Positions 6,700 to 10,777 of a stretch of DNA of 10,777 nucleotides are shown in pieces (position 1 is the first letter of the stretch; each line of letters starts with the position of its first letter). The position numbers were made by a program, and so were the translations under genes. Below the pieces are notes generated by a model, which was given only the letters and a program-made list of their open reading frames with translations, was not told where the DNA came from and made no database searches. Source of the DNA: Tannerellaceae bacterium (GTDB taxonomy: Bacteria; Bacteroidota; Bacteroidia; Bacteroidales; Tannerellaceae). The stretch is taken from assembly GCA_031267205.1 (NCBI GenBank), contig JAIRZN010000063.1, positions 1 through 10,777 on the forward strand, read 5' to 3'.

Positions 6700-8358
6700 A
6701 TGAATAAATTACTTGTTACCATCGCGGCCTCGGTATGCGCCGCAACCCTTTGGGCGCAGAAACCGGCTGTGGTAAGCTCCACAAGCAGCGCCCCGATAAA
6801 GATTATCGCCATGGGAGCCGATACATTGACGGATATACCCAATGCGCAGTTCCCCGTCGAACTGATAATATCAGGACTTTCTTTTGCAGGTACGGAGAAC
6901 GAGGGCTTCATCGCAGCCGGAGAAAGGGGATACCTGCGCTTCAGGATACAAAACACCGGACAGGGCGAGGCCTACAACCTGCGCCTTTATACCTCGGAAA
7001 CAAACGGTATCGCCGGCCTCAGGTACGACAACCATAAGTTCATCGCCAGGCAGTTCAAACCTGGTGAAACACGCGACGACTCCATCTTCATAGAAGCCCG
7101 CAACGACGTGCCTGACGGAAAAGCCGCACTCCAACTCATCCTCCGCGAAGCCAACGGGTTCCGAAGCCCCGCTGCCGAAACGTCCTTCTTCACCCGCCAG
7201 GCAAGCAGGTCTAATATAGACATACTCAGCCAGGACATCTTCTGGCTGAACGAACGGGAGATGCGTGTGCAGATGACACTCAAGAACACAGGCTCGTCAA
7301 ACATGCGCGACGTGAAGGTGAACATCAACTATCCAAAGACCGTCTTCGCCAAAGGCGATAATGTGAGGACTCTCGGACTGCTCCGTCCCGACGAATCGAC
7401 GGAAGTGGAGTATACCTTCGTCAAAAACCAGTATTTCAACGACAACGTCAGGGATATCTTCAAAGTAAATATCGAAGACGCCAACGGACAACAGCTCGGT
7501 ATGCAACGCGAAATTGTACGTACATCGTTGGCGCAGGCCGGAGGAGGGACGGCAATCGCCGCGTCCAACAATATGCTCTCGGACGTCGACCTCAACATCC
7601 CCGTATCTGCCGGCGAGATCAAAAACGAACATGCCTACGCCCTTATCATCGGCAACGAGAAATACGCCGCTAACCAGGAAGTGCCGTTCGCTATCCGCGA
7701 CGCTAACATCTTCCGCGAATACTGCGTCAGGACGTTCAACATCCCGCGCGCCAACGTCACACTGCTCAACAATGCGACGGGAAACCAGATGAAGAACGGT
7801 CTGCGCGACCTCGCACGCAAGGCCAGGTATGACCAGAGCGGCGAAGCCGAACTGATTATCTACTATTCCGGACACGGCATAATAGACAAAGACCGCACCG
7901 GCATGTCGGACGAAGAATTCGACCAATACCTCATACCGGTAGATGTCGTAGGGGCTGACGCCAGCCTCTCGGTAAGCCGTAAGGAGATTTACGCAGCGCT
8001 CGACGACGTGCCCTTCAAACGCGCCTCCATCTTCCTCGATGCCTGCAACGTCAAGGGAGACCGCGCCGTCTCTAAAGTGGCCAAGCATGATTGGAAAGGC
8101 AACGTCTTCGTCTTTTCCTCATCTTCGCCCAGCCAGACAGCAGGGCCCTACAATGAGAAGGGACACGGGCTCTTTACCTACTTCCTCCTTAAAAGCATAC
8201 AGGAAAAGAAGGGCAAAATCGACTACCAGGACATGACCGAGAGAGTCACCTCCAACGTAGAACGGCAGTCCGATATGACCGGCAAGATGCAGAACCCGGA
8301 AATAATAACCTCCCCGCAGACCGGCGAAGCCTGGAAACGCTGGCGTTTGCCTGAATAA
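6700..8358 (+). CDS. Exported caspase-like (peptidase C14) protein with N-terminal beta-sandwich repeats, 552 aa
   Basis: A caspase-fold cysteine peptidase directed to the periplasm or surface. A signal peptide (MNKLLVTIAASVCAATLWAQ) is followed by two CARDB/NEW3-like sandwich modules: about 60-165, with YLRFRIQNTGQGEAYNL, and about 173-275, with VQMTLKNTGSSNMRDVKVNI. The C14 domain spans about 308-545. It starts HAYALIIGNEKY, has a first segment with AIRDANIFREYC, then catalytic His392 in YYSGHG, then QYLIPVD, and catalytic Cys449 in FLDAC. The usual DACHSG is replaced here by DACNVKG. The distal FVFSSSSPSQTA ... GHGLFTYFLLKSI is typical of the family. Both catalytic residues are present, so activity is plausible. 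Caspase-fold proteins of bacteria are mostly cytosolic; this one has a clear export signal. The ATG lies 12 bases after the preceding gene. Confidence 0.85.
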   Translation: MNKLLVTIAASVCAATLWAQKPAVVSSTSSAPIKIIAMGADTLTDIPNAQFPVELIISGLSFAGTENEGFIAAGERGYLRFRIQNTGQGEAYNLRLYTSETNGIAGLRYDNHKFIARQFKPGETRDDSIFIEARNDVPDGKAALQLILREANGFRSPAAETSFFTRQASRSNIDILSQDIFWLNEREMRVQMTLKNTGSSNMRDVKVNINYPKTVFAKGDNVRTLGLLRPDESTEVEYTFVKNQYFNDNVRDIFKVNIEDANGQQLGMQREIVRTSLAQAGGGTAIAASNNMLSDVDLNIPVSAGEIKNEHAYALIIGNEKYAANQEVPFAIRDANIFREYCVRTFNIPRANVTLLNNATGNQMKNGLRDLARKARYDQSGEAELIIYYSGHGIIDKDRTGMSDEEFDQYLIPVDVVGADASLSVSRKEIYAALDDVPFKRASIFLDACNVKGDRAVSKVAKHDWKGNVFVFSSSSPSQTAGPYNEKGHGLFTYFLLKSIQEKKGKIDYQDMTERVTSNVERQSDMTGKMQNPEIITSPQTGEAWKRWRLPE

Positions 8359-8365
8359 CCAAGCT

Positions 8366-8408
8366 TGGAACCGTACGCAATTACAGACTATAATTGCGTA
8401 CGATTCCA
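8366..8408 (+). other. Long intergenic hairpin between caspase and transglutaminase genes
   Basis: Arms 8367-8383 and 8391-8407 pair over 17 bases with one mismatch (C8371 opposite A8403) around a 7-base loop (CAGACTA), and T8366/A8408 extend the stem. The core CGTACGCAATTA is perfectly complementary. The 10-base palindrome CCAAGCTTGG (8359-8368) overlaps its left end. No T-run follows on either strand, so it is not a canonical intrinsic terminator. It may be a leaky terminator, an RNase-processing or stabilising element that sets different amounts of the genes on each side, or a protein-binding palindrome. Confidence 0.6.
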
Positions 8409-8457
8409 GCCTGTTACACAATAGCAATTTTTAAAAACACTCATAGACATACTAACA

Positions 8458-9912
8458 ATGAAACTTCGAAATTATCTCTTAATCCTTACCCTCGCCCTAT
8501 GCGGCCTCAGTAAGGTGGCTGCGCAAGACATCGGCGGCAGCATGATGGAGCGATTCATGGCGGGTAGGCAGCAGTTCCAAGGCGCCTTCGGATCATACGT
8601 CGATTCAATCAACCTGGCCTTTGCCGAATACCTGGCCAGGAACTGGGAATCGTTCAAGGTCGAATTTCCCGTACCTCCCCCGTCAAAGCCGGAACCGCTG
8701 GAGATTCCGGTATACGTCCCCGACAATACGCAGCCTGTGGAAACACCCGTAGTCGTCGAACCTCTGCCGGTTGACACTATCCTGCATGATGACTCTAACA
8801 AGGAAGACATGCAGACCATAACCGAAGACGCATTCGACATGCCGGGGGCGCCGACGATGGAGTTCTTCGGAACACCCGTCGCCCTCAACTACGTCAAAGC
8901 CGGCGACGCAAGGCTGGGAGGAACCGCCGAGAAACAGGTGGCCGACTACTGGAAACAGTTGTCCAAAACCAACTACTCTGCCTTCGTCTCCAGCCTTAAC
9001 GCAAAGAGGGCAGCGCTCGGACTGGGAGCCTGGGGTGTCTACCGCCTGATCCTCGAATGGGCTAACACCTACTTCAGCGCAAGCAGGGAAAACGACAAGG
9101 CTGTATTCATCGTCTACATGCTCAACCAGGCCGGATACAAAGCTAAAATCGGCCGCGCACGCGACGAGCTGCTCGTAATGATAGCCTTCCGGCACACCAT
9201 TTACGGCAAGTCATACATACGCTCAGGTAACGATTCTTACTATATCCTCTCCGACCGTACGCTTTCGGGCGTCCCCATAGCATCGTACAAACTCGACTAC
9301 TCCCCAACGCTGTCGTACATTAACCTGCAAATGAATACCCCGCCGAAGCTGGTCGGCAATATCCGCACCGTAGAACGTACCTTCGGAGACAAGGTTTACG
9401 CCTTCAAATGCAACAAGAACATAGCCGACTACTACGATACATTCCCGCAGACCGAACTCTCCATCTATGCCGACGCCCCACTGTCGACGGTCGTGGAAGA
9501 AAGCCTCATGGCAGGGCTTAGGCAAGACCTTGAGGGAAAGACAACGGTCGAAAAGATTAGCTTTCTCCTGACATTCATCCAGAACGCTTTCGCCTACAAG
9601 ACGGACGGCGAACAGTTCGGGCGCGAAAAGTTCTTCTTCCCCGAAGAAACAATCTTTTACCCCTACTCCGACTGTGAAGACCGGGCGATACTCTTCTGCC
9701 GAATGGTAAAGCTATTCTGCGGACTGGATTCCTTGCTGATCGAATACCCGACGCACGTCGCCTCCGCCGTTAAATCGGCCGAACCGGGCGATGCCATTAT
9801 ATATAATAATGAGCGGTACCTCGTCTGCGACCCTACCTACATCGGAGCGCCGATCGGCAAAACAATGAAAGGCTACGACAATGCAACAGCAAAAATTATA
9901 GCCCTCAAGTAA
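8458..9912 (+). CDS. Exported transglutaminase-like protein with duplicated, partly inactive TG modules, 484 aa
   Basis: Predicted periplasmic transglutaminase-superfamily protein (protein cross-linking, or peptidase of the same fold). The signal peptide ends around AAQ (residues 21-23). A short helical stretch is followed by a Pro-rich linker at about 71-106 with VPPPSKPEP and PVVVEPLP. The C-terminal module (about 360-470) has the catalytic triad Cys406 in YSDCEDRA, His433 in THVASAV and Asp458 in VCDPTYIGAP. An earlier stretch (about 200-277) looks like a second copy: ENDKAVFIVYMLNQAGYKA matches the CEDRA helix and NDSYYILSDRTLSGVPI matches NERYLVCDPTYIGAPI. In that copy the Cys and His are lost and only Asp266 remains. 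It starts 99 bases after the caspase gene, across a hairpin. Nothing shows which substrates it uses. Confidence 0.8.
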   Translation: MKLRNYLLILTLALCGLSKVAAQDIGGSMMERFMAGRQQFQGAFGSYVDSINLAFAEYLARNWESFKVEFPVPPPSKPEPLEIPVYVPDNTQPVETPVVVEPLPVDTILHDDSNKEDMQTITEDAFDMPGAPTMEFFGTPVALNYVKAGDARLGGTAEKQVADYWKQLSKTNYSAFVSSLNAKRAALGLGAWGVYRLILEWANTYFSASRENDKAVFIVYMLNQAGYKAKIGRARDELLVMIAFRHTIYGKSYIRSGNDSYYILSDRTLSGVPIASYKLDYSPTLSYINLQMNTPPKLVGNIRTVERTFGDKVYAFKCNKNIADYYDTFPQTELSIYADAPLSTVVEESLMAGLRQDLEGKTTVEKISFLLTFIQNAFAYKTDGEQFGREKFFFPEETIFYPYSDCEDRAILFCRMVKLFCGLDSLLIEYPTHVASAVKSAEPGDAIIYNNERYLVCDPTYIGAPIGKTMKGYDNATAKIIALK

Positions 9913-10022
9913 ATTTTTTTTTCACCCTCTTGTCACAAAAACAAAATGACGCACATGTTTATAGTAGAAAGAAGAATTTCAATAGTAAATAAATTAAATA
10001 AACATCTAAAAACAATTTTCGT

Positions 10023-10751
10023 ATGAGAACACTTATTTATTGCCTTATGGCCGGATTCATTCTAACGTTCGCATCTTGCGGAACAAGTAAGAAAGCTACC
10101 CTCGAAACTTTAGAGAAAAGCCCCGCAGACAGGAGAACAGTTCTGTTGGACGAATTGAAAAACAAAGCCTCCAAAGCGGCGCGCAAAGAAGAACAGCAGT
10201 ACAAGAAGGAAGGTTACAAAAACTTCATCGGCGACCTTCCTATATCGAAGCAAATCGAGAACGCATGGGTAAAAACCATCGACATGAACACGCTCGGATA
10301 CCCTGAGTACATCGTAGGCAACGCACAAGTGACGGCCGGTAACATAACGGCAGCCAAATCGCAAGCCCTGCACGCCGCAAAGGTGGAAATAGCAAGCCTC
10401 ATGACTTCCATGATAGCTTCCCTTATCGAAAGCAGCGTAGCCAACAACGAAGTATCGCAAGGCGAAGCGCAGACGCTTAACAAACACCTCCAGGCAACAA
10501 AAGAACTCGTAGTAGCCGACCTCGGACAGGTAACAAAAGACCTCGAAGTATACCGCGACCTGCCCAACAAGAACGTACAGGTAATAACACGCCTGTCATA
10601 CAGTTCGGCCCTCGCCCTCGAAGCCTCCCGCCGGCGCATGCAAAAAGAAATGCAAGCCGAAACGCAAGACCTGCACAACAAACTCGACAAAGTCTTCAAC
10701 CTCGAAAGACTGAAACCGGAATCCAACACAAACGTCCCCATCGCCGACTAA
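10023..10751 (+). CDS. Second LPP20-family-like lipoprotein, 242 aa
   Basis: An exported lipoprotein with the lipobox ending at Cys19 (FASC). After it comes a charged, Lys/Glu-rich helical stretch (about 25-68) and then an LPP20-like core at about 95-200. The block AKSQALHAAKVEIASLMTSM (111-130) mirrors AKSKAIHRAKLEIARNASS of the lipoprotein at 3618-4157. The last 45 residues are helical with a polar, Asn/Pro-rich end (NTNVPIAD). It lies 110 bases after the transglutaminase gene, across an AT-rich gap that begins with a run of nine T (9914-9922). It may therefore have its own promoter or different mRNA levels; no TAnnTTTG box was found in that gap. It probably forms oligomers or a complex with the other envelope products. 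Confidence 0.7.
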   Translation: MRTLIYCLMAGFILTFASCGTSKKATLETLEKSPADRRTVLLDELKNKASKAARKEEQQYKKEGYKNFIGDLPISKQIENAWVKTIDMNTLGYPEYIVGNAQVTAGNITAAKSQALHAAKVEIASLMTSMIASLIESSVANNEVSQGEAQTLNKHLQATKELVVADLGQVTKDLEVYRDLPNKNVQVITRLSYSSALALEASRRRMQKEMQAETQDLHNKLDKVFNLERLKPESNTNVPIAD

Positions 10752-10777
10752 ATCCCTCCCCGTAGCGGCACACCCCC
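10752..10777. other. Short sequence after the last gene
   Basis: Twenty-six bases, C-rich at the end, follow the last stop. They contain no hairpin with a T-run, so the operon could continue beyond the window. Confidence 0.4.

Noticed and set aside
7297..8088. Minus-strand open frame of 263 codons inside the caspase gene
   Set aside because: Antisense to a clear C14 domain with catalytic His and Cys. Long antisense frames arise from the codon bias of this gene.
6700..8358. Anti-phage defence role for the caspase-like protein
   Set aside because: Bacterial defence caspases act in the cytosol. This one has a signal peptide, and its neighbours are envelope proteins with no nuclease, cyclase or gasdermin.
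8366..8408. Classic rho-independent terminator
   Set aside because: The stem is strong but no T-run follows it on either strand.

Overview
The window looks like chromosomal DNA from a member of the order Bacteroidales (Bacteroides/Parabacteroides/Dysgonomonas type). This rests on three things: the Bacteroidetes -7 promoter motif TAnnTTTG upstream of several genes, A-rich leaders without a clear Shine-Dalgarno, and envelope proteins of Bacteroidetes type. Genus-level assignment is not possible by eye.

Layout. (1) Positions 1-579 (minus strand) hold the first 193 codons of pyrB, aspartate carbamoyltransferase, cut by the left window edge, with its promoter just upstream (600-629). (2) Positions about 630-1588 are an AT-rich stretch without a convincing gene. 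It contains an 11-bp perfect inverted repeat around a promoter-like motif, a doubtful 66-codon ORF, and a possible decayed reading frame with a helix-turn-helix-like end on the minus strand. (3) From a promoter at about 1540 to 10751 everything reads rightward and looks like one long transcription unit: a 34-codon lipoprotein-signal-like ORF; a divergent 431-residue sigma-factor-like protein; a one-TM anti-sigma-like protein with a zinc-binding HxxxCxxC motif; an LPP20-like lipoprotein; a secreted FlgT-N/DUF4384-like protein (overlapping by ATGA); an outer-membrane beta-barrel protein with Ig-like and helical-repeat N-terminal parts; an exported caspase-like (C14) protein with two beta-sandwich repeats; an exported transglutaminase-like protein; and a second LPP20-like lipoprotein. 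A long hairpin lies between the caspase and transglutaminase genes.

How the genes may work together (inference). The sigma/anti-sigma pair probably senses an envelope condition and drives the operon. Every downstream product carries a Sec or lipoprotein signal, so the effectors act in the periplasm or outer membrane. The set combines two cysteine-enzyme folds (caspase-like His392/Cys449; transglutaminase-like Cys406/His433/Asp458) with a barrel and two paralogous lipoproteins. I do not recognise it as a named system. An envelope-remodelling or surface-protein-processing machine is the simplest reading, but its substrate cannot be read from the sequence.
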